A stretch of 6,417 bases of DNA, taken from NCBI GenBank assembly GCA_903923345.1, contig CAIXXI010000076.1, positions 1 to 6,417 of the forward strand. The letters run 5' to 3'. The notes beneath the pieces were generated by a model. The model saw only the letters and a list, made by a program, of their open reading frames with translations, searched no databases and was not told the DNA's origin. The stretch is from an uncultured Burkholderiales bacterium (GTDB taxonomy: Bacteria; Pseudomonadota; Gammaproteobacteria; Burkholderiales; Burkholderiaceae_E). Within the stretch, counting starts at the first letter, position 1, and each line of letters starts with the position of its first letter. Positions 1-5,766 of the stretch are shown here, piece by piece. The translations under genes and the position numbers were made by a program.

Positions 1-561
1 CGCTTCGGCCGCCAAGCGACGGGCGGTCTGCTTCTGGGCTGCAGAGAGATCGCCCAGCAGAAATTCAGCACGTTCGATGTATCGCTTGGCCCGGACCTCG
101 ATGCGTTCATCACGGTCGGTGGGCATCCATTCGCGGCGCATTTTCGCGTTGTCACGGGCAAACTCGGCCTTCATGCGGGCCAATTGCGAGGCCTCCAGCG
201 TGGCTGCGACCTCGGCAATCGCAGGCGCTGCCTGCTCAGGGATCGGCTGCAGCACCTCCAGCACCTGCGCGCGCCATTGCCTGGCATCCGCCTCGGTGAC
301 CCCGCCGCTGGCGACCCGCTGCCGGATACGGATCAGGAACTCAGCCTCGGCATCGAGTTGCGTGCGCCGGTGCCAGGCATGCAAGTCCTCAAGATGCCTT
401 GAGGCCTGGGCGCGCTGCGGTGAGCTCAGTGACAGATAGGAATCGATACGCCACAGCGCGATCGTGGGCAGGTTGTCATAGCCGATACGACCGATCGAAG
501 CGCAACCGGCCAGCGCAAGCGCGCAACCGACCAGCGCAATCCGCCACAGAAGCGCGAGCAT
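1..561 (-). CDS. DUF6279-like lipoprotein, C-terminus beyond window edge
   Basis: Read on the minus strand from the ATG at 561-559, an open frame of 187 codons runs to the window edge without a stop. The N-terminus is a lipoprotein signal: a short start with one Arg (residue 7), a hydrophobic core, and the lipobox LAGC with the lipidated Cys at residue 20. Ala follows the Cys, which favours outer-membrane sorting by the usual +2 rule. After it come YDNLPTIALWRIDSYLSLSS and a LHAWHRRTQL segment, the pattern I associate with DUF6279 lipoproteins. The rest is charged and probably helical. The function of this family is unknown to me. The gene is divergent from glmU. The ATG has no clear ribosome site. 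An in-frame GTG at 618-616 would add 19 residues and lies 2 bases after a perfect AGGAGG, but that spacing is too short and would give an unusually long signal peptide, so I prefer the ATG. The family call is from memory of its motifs. Confidence 0.8.
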   Translation of the reverse strand, partial: MLALLWRIALVGCALALAGCASIGRIGYDNLPTIALWRIDSYLSLSSPQRAQASRHLEDLHAWHRRTQLDAEAEFLIRIRQRVASGGVTEADARQWRAQVLEVLQPIPEQAAPAIAEVAATLEASQLARMKAEFARDNAKMRREWMPTDRDERIEVRAKRYIERAEFLLGDLSAAQKQTARRLAAEA

Positions 562-634
562 CGCCGTGCTAGAGTCGGCGCGCTGAAAAATCGGTTTTTC
601 CCGGAATCCCGCGATCACAACCTCCTAACGACAC
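562..634. promoter_or_regulatory. Divergent intergenic region, presumed promoters for the lipoprotein gene and glmU
   Basis: This 73-base gap separates two divergently read genes, so the promoters for both should lie here or run into the coding ends. I could not find a convincing -35/-10 pair on either strand. The gap holds an AT-rich inverted repeat (585-600) and the sequence CCTCCT (621-626). The promoter role is inferred only from gene arrangement. Confidence 0.4.
585..600. repeat. Perfect inverted repeat GAAAAA-TCGG-TTTTTC
   Basis: Six-base arms flank a 4-base centre inside the divergent gap, an AT-rich island in GC-rich surroundings. It could be an operator for a dimeric regulator, or a weak hairpin in the 5' leader of either gene. 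It is not a typical intrinsic terminator because the stem is A:T only. The symmetry is seen directly; any function is inference. Confidence 0.45.
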
Positions 635-1804
635 ATGAACGTCGTCATCCTAGCGGCGGGCATGGGCAAGCGGATGCGCTCCGATCTGCCCAAAGTCCTG
701 CACACCCTGGCCGGCAAGCCCATGCTCGGGCATGTACTCGACACCTGCCGCAGTCTATCGCCCTTGAGAATTGTCGTGATCTATGGCCATGGGGGTGATC
801 AGGTTCCTGTGAGCCTGGCCGCCGATGACCTGATCTGGGCGCGGCAGGAGCCGCAACTCGGCACCGGCCATGCGGTCATGCAGGCCATACCGCATCTGGA
901 CGATCAGGTGCCCACACTCGTGCTCTATGGCGATGTGCCCCTGACCCGCGCCACCACGCTGACGCGCCTGCTCGAAGCTGCGGGAGCGGATCGCCTCGGG
1001 CTGCTCACCGTCGATTTGCCCGACCCCACCGGCTACGGCCGGATCGTGCGCGGCGAGTCAATTGCCGGGGCCAGCGCCCGCGGCCCGATCCTGCGCATCG
1101 TCGAGCACAAGGATGCGGACGACGCCACCCGGCGCATCCGCGAATCCAACACCGGCATCCTGGTCGCACCCACCCCCGCGCTCAAGTCGTGGCTGGCTGC
1201 GCTGTCCAATGACAACGCGCAACAGGAGTACTACCTGACCGACATCGTGGCGATGGCGGTGGCGCAAGGCGTCGATGTGGTTGGCGCCCAACCGGATGCA
1301 GTCTGGGAAACGCTGGGTGTCAACAGCAAGGCCCAGCTGGCCGAACTCGAACGCATCCATCAGCAGGAGCTGGCGCAGGGCCTGCTCGAGGCGGGCGTGG
1401 GTCTTGCTGACCCGTCTCGCATCGACATTCGCGGCAGGCTTGAGGCCGGGCGCGACTGCTTCATCGATGTGAACTGTGTGTTCGAAGGGACGGTGGTGCT
1501 GGGTGATCGAGTCCGGATCGGCGCGAACTGCGTGCTGCGCGATGCGCGCATCGAGTCCGGCACCGAAATCCTGCCGATGTGCCACATCGATCAGGCGCAG
1601 GTCGGTGCCGGCTCACGCATCGGACCCTTTGCGCGCTTGCGCCCGGGCACGGTGCTGGGCGAGGACAACCATGTCGGCAACTTCGTCGAGATGAAGAACA
1701 CGAAGATGGCGGCCCACTCGAAAGCCAACCACCTCGCTTATGTCGGCGATGCGGTCGTGGGTGCGCGTGTGAACATCGGAGCCGGCACGATCACCTGCAA
1801 CTAG
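635..1804 (+). CDS. glmU: Bifunctional GlmU, cut short by an in-frame TAG (389 aa)
   Basis: GlmU acetylates glucosamine-1-phosphate with acetyl-CoA, then joins the product to UTP to give UDP-GlcNAc, the precursor of peptidoglycan and lipopolysaccharide, in the cytoplasm. The uridyltransferase domain is complete: LAAGMGKRMRSDLPKVLH (residues 6-23), QLGTGHA (74-80), YGD with the expected metal-binding Asp100, GYGR (133-136), EHK (157-159), EYYLTD (198-203) and GVN (228-230). The left-handed beta-helix acetyltransferase domain follows, with IGPFARLRPG (329-338), VGNFVEMKN (347-355), catalytic-type His366 in NHLAY, and IGAGTITCN (381-389). Numbering runs about 3 ahead of E. coli GlmU. Codon 390, expected to be the Tyr of CNYDG (Tyr387 in E. 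coli), is TAG. The rest of the protein continues in the same frame to 2029, so the intact gene would give 464 residues, close to the 456 of E. coli. The ATG at 635 is the only start that keeps the nucleotide-binding loop. It has no Shine-Dalgarno; the usual place holds CCTCCT. Confidence 0.93.
   Translation: MNVVILAAGMGKRMRSDLPKVLHTLAGKPMLGHVLDTCRSLSPLRIVVIYGHGGDQVPVSLAADDLIWARQEPQLGTGHAVMQAIPHLDDQVPTLVLYGDVPLTRATTLTRLLEAAGADRLGLLTVDLPDPTGYGRIVRGESIAGASARGPILRIVEHKDADDATRRIRESNTGILVAPTPALKSWLAALSNDNAQQEYYLTDIVAMAVAQGVDVVGAQPDAVWETLGVNSKAQLAELERIHQQELAQGLLEAGVGLADPSRIDIRGRLEAGRDCFIDVNCVFEGTVVLGDRVRIGANCVLRDARIESGTEILPMCHIDQAQVGAGSRIGPFARLRPGTVLGEDNHVGNFVEMKNTKMAAHSKANHLAYVGDAVVGARVNIGAGTITCN
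1802..1804 (+). other. In-frame amber codon replacing the conserved Tyr of GlmU CNYDG
   Basis: The codons read Cys-Asn-TAG-Asp-Gly-Val-Asn-Lys-His, and GlmU homologues have Tyr at the TAG. One base change (TAC or TAT to TAG) explains it. In E. coli the matching Tyr387 lies next to Asn386 at the acetyl-CoA site. The frame is intact on both sides, so this is a substitution and not a frameshift. It may be a sequencing or assembly error, a true nonsense mutation, or a suppressed amber codon. Confidence 0.9.
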
Positions 1805-2029
1805 GACGGGGTGAACAAGCATCAGCCAGTCATCGAAGACGATGCCTTCATCGGCAGCGACACCCAGCTGGTCGCACCCGTGACCGTCGGACGCGGCGCA
1901 ACCCTGGGTGCCGGCACCACGCTCACCCGCAATGCGCCGCCCGATCAGCTCACCGTCTCACGGGCAAAACAGGTCAGCGTCCCGGGCTGGCAGCGTCCGG
2001 TCAAGCACAAACCCGCCTCGAAGGAATAG
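1805..2029 (+). pseudogene. glmU: C-terminal remainder of GlmU downstream of the TAG
   Basis: In the same frame as the upstream glmU part, 74 codons encode the end of the acetyltransferase domain: DGVNKH (with the equivalent of E. coli Lys392), IGSDTQLVAPVTVGRGATLG, AGTTLTR, a VSRAKQ segment and the basic GWQRPVKHK tail, ending with TAG at 2027-2029. These are the last beta-helix coils and C-terminal arm that complete the trimer's active sites. The piece could be made separately from the GTG at 1811, since AGGA at 1803-1806 overlaps the amber codon and lies 4 bases before it. That would be termination and restart, giving a 72-residue peptide that lacks the conserved Tyr. More likely this is the 3' part of one gene broken by a point mutation or a sequence error. 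Its last codons also supply the ribosome site for glmS. Confidence 0.85.
2021..2025 (+). promoter_or_regulatory. Ribosome binding site of glmS (AAGGA)
   Basis: AAGGA lies inside the last codons of glmU, 9 bases before the ATG at 2035. It fixes the glmS start and supports translation from a shared glmU-glmS message. Only 5 bases separate the genes, which leaves no room for a leader riboswitch or ribozyme. Confidence 0.7.
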
Positions 2030-2034
2030 ACCCT

Positions 2035-3903
2035 ATGTGTGGCATCGTCGGCGCGGTCGCGCAGCGCAATGTCGTCCCCATCCTCATCGAGGGACTGAAA
2101 AAGCTCGAGTACCGCGGCTACGATTCGGCCGGCATCGCGCTGGCCAGCGGAGTCGGCGAACAGGGCGCGCTGAGCCGGGTGCGCTCGGTGGGCCGGGTGG
2201 CCGACCTTGAAGTGCGCGCCACCGAAGCCGCAGCCAGCGCCCACACCGGCATCGCCCACACCCGCTGGGCCACCCATGGCGGCGTCACCGAAGACAATGC
2301 CCATCCGCACATCTCCGATCGTGACGGCCTGCAGATCTGCGTCGTGCACAACGGCATCATCGAGAACCACGAAGCCCTCAGGGCCGAGCTCAAGGGCAAG
2401 GGCTACGTCTTTCAGTCGCAGACCGACACCGAGGTCATTGCCCACCTGATGCATTCGGTGGTCAGCGCCGGTGCGGTGCTGTTCGATGCGGTGCAATCGG
2501 TGGTCAAGCGCCTTGAAGGTGCCTACGCGATCGCGGTGATCAGCTCGCGCGAGCCGAACACCGTGGTTGGCTCGCGGCGCGGCTCGCCGCTGCTGCTGGG
2601 TGTGGGCCATGAGGGCAGCGGTCGCGGCGAAAACTTCCTTGCCTCCGACACGTCCGCGCTGCTGCAGGTCACCCGCCATGTCGCTTATCTGGAAGAAGGC
2701 GATGTGGTGCAGATCAGCACAGAAGGCCATCGCATCGTCGATGCCGACGGCCAGGTGGTCACACGGGCCATCGTCGAAAGCCAGCTGTCCGCCGACGCCA
2801 TCGAGCTCGGGCCGTACGCGCATTACATGCAGAAGGAAATCTTCGAGCAGCCGGGTGCGATCGCCAACACGCTGGAGATGGTCGCCAATGCCTCGTCGCT
2901 GTCGGCCGGTCTGTTCGGCGCCGAGGCCGAGCCGATCTTTGCGCGCACAAAGCAACTGCTGATCCTGGCCTGCGGCACGAGCTACCACTCAGGGCTGGTT
3001 GCCAAGTACTGGATCGAATCGATTGCCCGCATCCCGGTGGCCGTCGAGATCGCCAGTGAATACCGTTATCGGGACTCGGTCGAGTTGCCCGACACCCTGG
3101 TGATCACCATCTCGCAGTCCGGCGAAACAGCCGACACGCTGGCTGCGCTGCAGCACGCAAAGTCATTGGGCATGACCGACACACTCAGCATCTGCAACGT
3201 GCCCGAGTCGGCGCTGATCCGCGCCTCGAAGCTGCGGTTTCTGACCCGCGCCGGCCCCGAGATCGGCGTGGCGTCCACCAAGGCGTTCACCACGCAGCTC
3301 GCGGCACTCTTCGTGCTCACCCTGGTGCTGGCCAAGCAGCGCGGCATGCTGACCAGCGAGCGCGAGCGCGATCTGCTGACTGCCCTGCGCCATCTGCCTG
3401 CGGCACTGAACCGCGTTCTGGAATGCGAGCCGGTGGTCAAAGACTGGGCGCAGCGCTTCGCTTCCCGACACAACGCGCTCTTCCTGGGGCGAGGGGTGCA
3501 CTTTCCGATCGCCATGGAAGGCGCGCTCAAGCTCAAGGAAATCACCTATATCCATGCAGAAGCCTATGCCGCCGGCGAGCTCAAGCACGGGCCGCTGGCG
3601 CTGGTTGATGCGTCGATGCCGGTGGTGGTGGTGGCCCCGAACGATGCGCTCATCGAAAAGCTCAAAAGCAATCTGCAGGAAGTCCGTGCCCGTGGTGGCG
3701 AGCTCTTCGTGTTTGCCGACCGCGACACGCACATCGAGGCCTCCGACGGCGTGCATGTGATCAACCTGGTCGACCATGCCGGCCCGCTGTCACCGATCCT
3801 GCACGTCGTGCCCCTGCAGCTGCTGTCCTACCACGCAGCGCTGGCGCGCGGCACCGATGTGGACAAACCGAGGAACCTGGCGAAATCCGTTACGGTTGAA
3901 TAA
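2035..3903 (+). CDS. glmS: Glutamine--fructose-6-phosphate aminotransferase (isomerizing), GlmS
   Basis: GlmS converts fructose-6-phosphate and glutamine to glucosamine-6-phosphate and glutamate, the committed cytoplasmic step of amino-sugar synthesis. The 622-residue protein is complete (E. coli 609). It begins MCGIVGAV, so Cys2 becomes the N-terminal nucleophile after Met removal. The glutaminase domain shows YRGYDSAGIA (26-35), HTRWATHG (75-82, with glutamine-binding Arg77), HNGIIENH (from 105) and QTDTEVIAH. Two SIS sugar-phosphate domains follow: ILACGTSYHSG, the ITISQSGETADTLAAL phosphate loop and GVASTKAFTTQL in the first, then the FLGRGVHFPIAMEGALKLKE and HAEAYAAGELKHGPLALVD motifs in the second. 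The C-terminus is PRNLAKSVTVE, the family signature tail. The start is fixed by the need for Cys at position 2 and by AAGGA upstream. The same frame stays open back to 1579, but that stretch is only the out-of-frame reading of glmU. The gene lies 5 bases after glmU and is probably co-transcribed with it. No damage is visible. Confidence 0.98.
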   Translation: MCGIVGAVAQRNVVPILIEGLKKLEYRGYDSAGIALASGVGEQGALSRVRSVGRVADLEVRATEAAASAHTGIAHTRWATHGGVTEDNAHPHISDRDGLQICVVHNGIIENHEALRAELKGKGYVFQSQTDTEVIAHLMHSVVSAGAVLFDAVQSVVKRLEGAYAIAVISSREPNTVVGSRRGSPLLLGVGHEGSGRGENFLASDTSALLQVTRHVAYLEEGDVVQISTEGHRIVDADGQVVTRAIVESQLSADAIELGPYAHYMQKEIFEQPGAIANTLEMVANASSLSAGLFGAEAEPIFARTKQLLILACGTSYHSGLVAKYWIESIARIPVAVEIASEYRYRDSVELPDTLVITISQSGETADTLAALQHAKSLGMTDTLSICNVPESALIRASKLRFLTRAGPEIGVASTKAFTTQLAALFVLTLVLAKQRGMLTSERERDLLTALRHLPAALNRVLECEPVVKDWAQRFASRHNALFLGRGVHFPIAMEGALKLKEITYIHAEAYAAGELKHGPLALVDASMPVVVVAPNDALIEKLKSNLQEVRARGGELFVFADRDTHIEASDGVHVINLVDHAGPLSPILHVVPLQLLSYHAALARGTDVDKPRNLAKSVTVE

Positions 3904-3957
3904 GGTCCTTCGAAACCTGCCGCGACACGCAAAGTGAAGCGGCCGAAGGCCTTCTGA

Positions 3958-4107
3958 AAACGATTCCTGTTGGACGGCCGACTGCGCGGCAACCTGGATG
4001 GCTTTCATGCCATCCGAGTCAATCAACAATGGCGCTTGATATTCCGGTGGGACGGCACTCGAGGCGAAGCACGCGACCTGTACTTGGACGACCACAGCTA
4101 TTCGTGA
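3958..4107 (+). pseudogene. HigB/RelE-like toxin remnant, N-terminal half missing
   Basis: The frame ending at the TGA at 4105-4107 encodes 49 residues containing LRGNLDGFHAIRVNQQWRLI, then FRWDG and LYLDDHSYS. This matches the C-terminal half of HigB-type RelE-fold mRNA interferases, where the usual pattern is LKGDRxGxxSIRxNxQWRxxFxW followed by a short acidic strand and a D-H-type ending. Intact members are roughly 90-110 residues. Here a TGA at 3955 closes the frame upstream and no ATG or GTG start exists. A TTG at 3970 could give at most 45 residues, with no ribosome site. The N-terminal helices are therefore gone, and the toxin is presumably inactive. It lies 54 bases after glmS and 8 bases before the HigA-like gene, the usual toxin-first HigBA order. 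I judge it a 5'-truncated remnant. The family call is from motif memory. Confidence 0.7.
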
Positions 4108-4109
4108 GG
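4105..4109 (+). promoter_or_regulatory. Ribosome binding site of the HigA-like gene (TGAGG)
   Basis: TGAGG includes the stop codon of the toxin remnant and lies 6 bases before the ATG at 4116. This is the tight coupling normal for toxin-antitoxin pairs and supports the ATG at 4116 over the upstream in-frame ATG at 4029, which would overlap the toxin reading frame. Confidence 0.6.
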
Positions 4110-4115
4110 CACATC

Positions 4116-4358
4116 ATGCTGACCACAAAGCGTAAGCCGGCAAGCGTCGGCGAGATTCTGACTGAGGAATTCCTGGTGCCGATGGACTTGACGCAAGGCG
4201 TCTTGGCGCAGGCCATGGGAGTTCCTCGCAAGCACGTGAACGAACTGTGCAACGATCGTCGCAGCGTCACTGCGCCAACCGACCTCTGGGAAACGATGAA
4301 CTCGCCGCAGGAGCGGGAGCGGATTGCCAGGGCTCGCTCGCTCAAGGCAGCCGCGTGA
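4116..4358 (+). CDS. higA: HigA-family antitoxin with internal deletion (80 aa)
   Basis: HigA antitoxins bind the HigB toxin and repress their own operon through a helix-turn-helix of the Xre/Cro type. The protein starts MLTTKRKPASVGEILTEEFL, followed by the helix-turn-helix LTQGVLAQAMGVPRKHVNEL (residues 25-44) and the hallmark CNDRRSVTAPT (45-55). In intact relatives the next segment reads roughly A-L-I-L-A-R-x-F-G-N-S, then a FWLNLQ-type helix, before the DLWE motif. Here DLWET follows APT directly, so about 22 residues (about 66 bases, in frame) seem to be missing. The usual basic tail ERERIARARSLKAAA is present. Normal length is near 100; this copy is 80. DNA-recognition residues remain but the helix completing the fold is lost, so folding and dimerisation are doubtful. 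The partner toxin is truncated. Family assignment is firm; the size of the deletion is from memory of homologues. Confidence 0.85.
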   Translation: MLTTKRKPASVGEILTEEFLVPMDLTQGVLAQAMGVPRKHVNELCNDRRSVTAPTDLWETMNSPQERERIARARSLKAAA

Positions 4359-4386
4359 TTGTGGGCCCCTTGGAATGACTCGATTC

Positions 4387-4416
4387 TTGGACAGCAACGC
4401 CTGCCCAAGGCATAAA
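4387..4416 (+). promoter_or_regulatory. Possible sigma70-type promoter for the hydrolase gene
   Basis: TTGGAC (4387-4392) and CATAAA (4411-4416) are 18 bases apart, in the gap between the antitoxin remnant and the hydrolase. The match is partial (5 of 6 and 4 of 6 bases to the E. coli consensus). Position about 40 bases before the ATG suits a promoter, but no experimental signal can be read here. Confidence 0.3.
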
Positions 4417-4447
4417 GGCTGGATTGACACCGCATCGGGCGTTGACC

Positions 4448-4451
4448 GGAG
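4448..4451 (+). promoter_or_regulatory. Ribosome binding site of the hydrolase gene (GGAG)
   Basis: GGAG lies 5 bases before the ATG at 4457. It decides this start over the in-frame TTG at 4424, which has no purine-rich sequence at the right distance. Confidence 0.65.
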
Positions 4452-4456
4452 ACCGC

Positions 4457-5740
4457 ATGCTTTCACCCCAACTCGAAACCGAAGCCGCCCTGTGCGAACG
4501 CTTCGAACAGGCGCTGCTTGCGTCGCCGCCTGAGTCCCTGCTTAGGCGGGGACAATGGCTCGACACCGAATGCCTGGTCCAGATCGGCGACACGCCCTTT
4601 CATATCCAGATCGCCAAAGGGCGGGTGGTGCATTGCTCAAGGCACATCCCGCTGGTGTGCAGCACGGCATTCGTGCTCAAGGGCTCGGTGCAGGCCTGGT
4701 CGGAACTCTGGCAACCCGTGCCCAGACCCGGCTGGCATGATCTGTTCGCCCTGATCAAACAAGGCGAGATGAGCCTGCAGGGCAACACGCAGGTGGTCAT
4801 GGCGCACCTGCAGTTCCTCAAGGACCTGTTTGATCTGCCCGCCCATCGAGCACCGGTCAAACCCGAGCAAGTCACGGTGCAGCCCGAGGGCGAGATCGAG
4901 CCGATCGTCGGGCGCTATGTGCATGTCGACATCGAGGGCGAGCCGTGCCGGGTGTACTTCGAGGAGGCGGGTCAGGGCATCCCGCTGTTGTGCCTGCACA
5001 CCGCCGGCGCAGACTCGCGCCAGTTCCGGCACCTGATGTGCGACGAGTCGGTCACGCGGCACTTTCGCGTCATCGCCTTCGACATGCCCTGGCACGGCAA
5101 GTCCTATCCGCCGATCGGCTTCGAGGATCAGGAGCCCGATCTGACCACGCAGCGCTATGTCGCCATCGTCCGCTCGGTGGCCCGCGCCCTGAAACTCGAC
5201 AAACCGGTGGCCATGGGCTGCTCGATCGGCGGTCGCATCGTGCTGCAACTCGCCCATGCCCATGGCGCCGAGTTCAGGGCGCTCATCGGCCTGGAAAGCT
5301 CGGACCATCAGACCCCCTGGTATGACACCCGCTGGCTCAACCGCCCGGATGTGCACGGCGGCGAAGTCTGTGCTGCGCTGGTCTCCGGGCTGGTTGCCTC
5401 GACCAGCCCGGCACGCTACCGGCATGAAACCCTGTGGCAGTACAAGCAGGGTGGCCCCGGTGTCTTCAAGGGCGACCTGTATTTCTATCGCGTTGATTCC
5501 GATTTGCGCGGACAACTCGGCGGCATCGACACCACCCGCACGCCGCTCTATCTGCTGACTGGCGAATACGATTTTTCGTGCACGCCGCAAGACACACTGC
5601 GAACCGCCGAGTCGATCCCCGGCGCACAGGTGACCATCATGAAAGACCTAGGTCACTTTCCGATGAGCGAAAACCCCCTGCAGTTTCGCGAGTACCTGCT
5701 GCCGGTCCTCGAGAACATCCGGAATCAATCTGGCTACTGA
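4457..5740 (+). CDS. SCP2-like / alpha-beta hydrolase fusion protein
   Basis: The 427-residue protein has two parts. Residues about 10-125 resemble an SCP2 sterol-carrier-like domain: a FHIQIAKGRVVHC strand pair, a TAFVLKGSVQAWSEL segment, then LIKQGEMSLQGNTQVVMAHL, the usual site for binding a hydrophobic ligand. Residues about 150-425 form an alpha/beta hydrolase: oxyanion loop HTAG (181-184), FDMPWHGKS (208-216), nucleophile elbow GCSIGG with Ser256, acid candidate Asp372 in GEYDFSC, and His400 in DLGHFP. The triad is complete, so it is probably an active esterase, lactonase or C-C hydrolase with unknown substrate. No signal peptide or membrane segment is seen, so it should be cytoplasmic. 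The domain pairing suggests the N-terminal part helps hold a lipid-like or other apolar substrate. It lies 19 bases before a flavin monooxygenase gene, probably in one operon. Domain calls come from motifs, not a search; the hydrolase fold is certain, the SCP2 part likely. Confidence 0.87.
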   Translation: MLSPQLETEAALCERFEQALLASPPESLLRRGQWLDTECLVQIGDTPFHIQIAKGRVVHCSRHIPLVCSTAFVLKGSVQAWSELWQPVPRPGWHDLFALIKQGEMSLQGNTQVVMAHLQFLKDLFDLPAHRAPVKPEQVTVQPEGEIEPIVGRYVHVDIEGEPCRVYFEEAGQGIPLLCLHTAGADSRQFRHLMCDESVTRHFRVIAFDMPWHGKSYPPIGFEDQEPDLTTQRYVAIVRSVARALKLDKPVAMGCSIGGRIVLQLAHAHGAEFRALIGLESSDHQTPWYDTRWLNRPDVHGGEVCAALVSGLVASTSPARYRHETLWQYKQGGPGVFKGDLYFYRVDSDLRGQLGGIDTTRTPLYLLTGEYDFSCTPQDTLRTAESIPGAQVTIMKDLGHFPMSENPLQFREYLLPVLENIRNQSGY

Positions 5741-5766
5741 ACCATTGAGCGACTGAACCATGAGCG
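5736..5766 (+). repeat. Imperfect tandem repeat across the hydrolase/monooxygenase junction
   Basis: ACTGAACCATTGAGCG (5736-5751) is followed directly by ACTGAACCATGAGCG (5752-5766). The copies differ by one extra T in the first. The first copy carries the hydrolase stop codon (5738-5740) and the second carries the monooxygenase ATG (5760-5762), so a short duplication has rebuilt the gene junction. Confidence 0.8.

Noticed and set aside
77..439. Plus-strand open frame of 120 codons, rich in Ser, Arg and Cys
   Set aside because: It overlaps the minus-strand lipoprotein gene, whose signal peptide, lipobox and family motifs are convincing. The composition is typical of a reverse reading of GC-rich coding DNA.
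1579..2034. Upstream extension of the glmS frame (open from an ATG at 1579)
   Set aside because: It is the out-of-frame reading of glmU. GlmS must start with Met-Cys at 2035 so that Cys2 can act as nucleophile.
2030..2034. glmS ribozyme-riboswitch or other leader control before glmS
   Set aside because: Only 5 bases lie between glmU and glmS, and no such RNA structure fits.
1945..2988. Minus-strand open frame of 347 codons
   Set aside because: It lies opposite glmS, shows no recognisable motif, and is rich in His, Asp, Arg and Ala as expected for an antisense frame.
3941..3954. GGCCGAAGGCC hairpin and GAAGGCCTTC palindrome after glmS as a terminator
   Set aside because: The stem is short and no run of T follows, so an intrinsic terminator cannot be supported.
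4029..4115. Upstream in-frame start for the antitoxin giving 109 residues
   Set aside because: The added residues are an out-of-frame reading of the toxin remnant and resemble no HigA N-terminus; the ATG at 4116 has a ribosome site and the family's usual beginning.
4424..4456. Alternative TTG start of the hydrolase, and TTGACA at 4424-4429 as a -35 box
   Set aside because: The TTG has no ribosome site, while the ATG at 4457 has GGAG at 5 bases. The TTGACA has no -10-like sequence at the proper distance before the ATG.
4637..5590. Minus-strand open frame of 317 codons
   Set aside because: It lies opposite the hydrolase, whose catalytic motifs are clear; no protein features are seen in the reverse reading.
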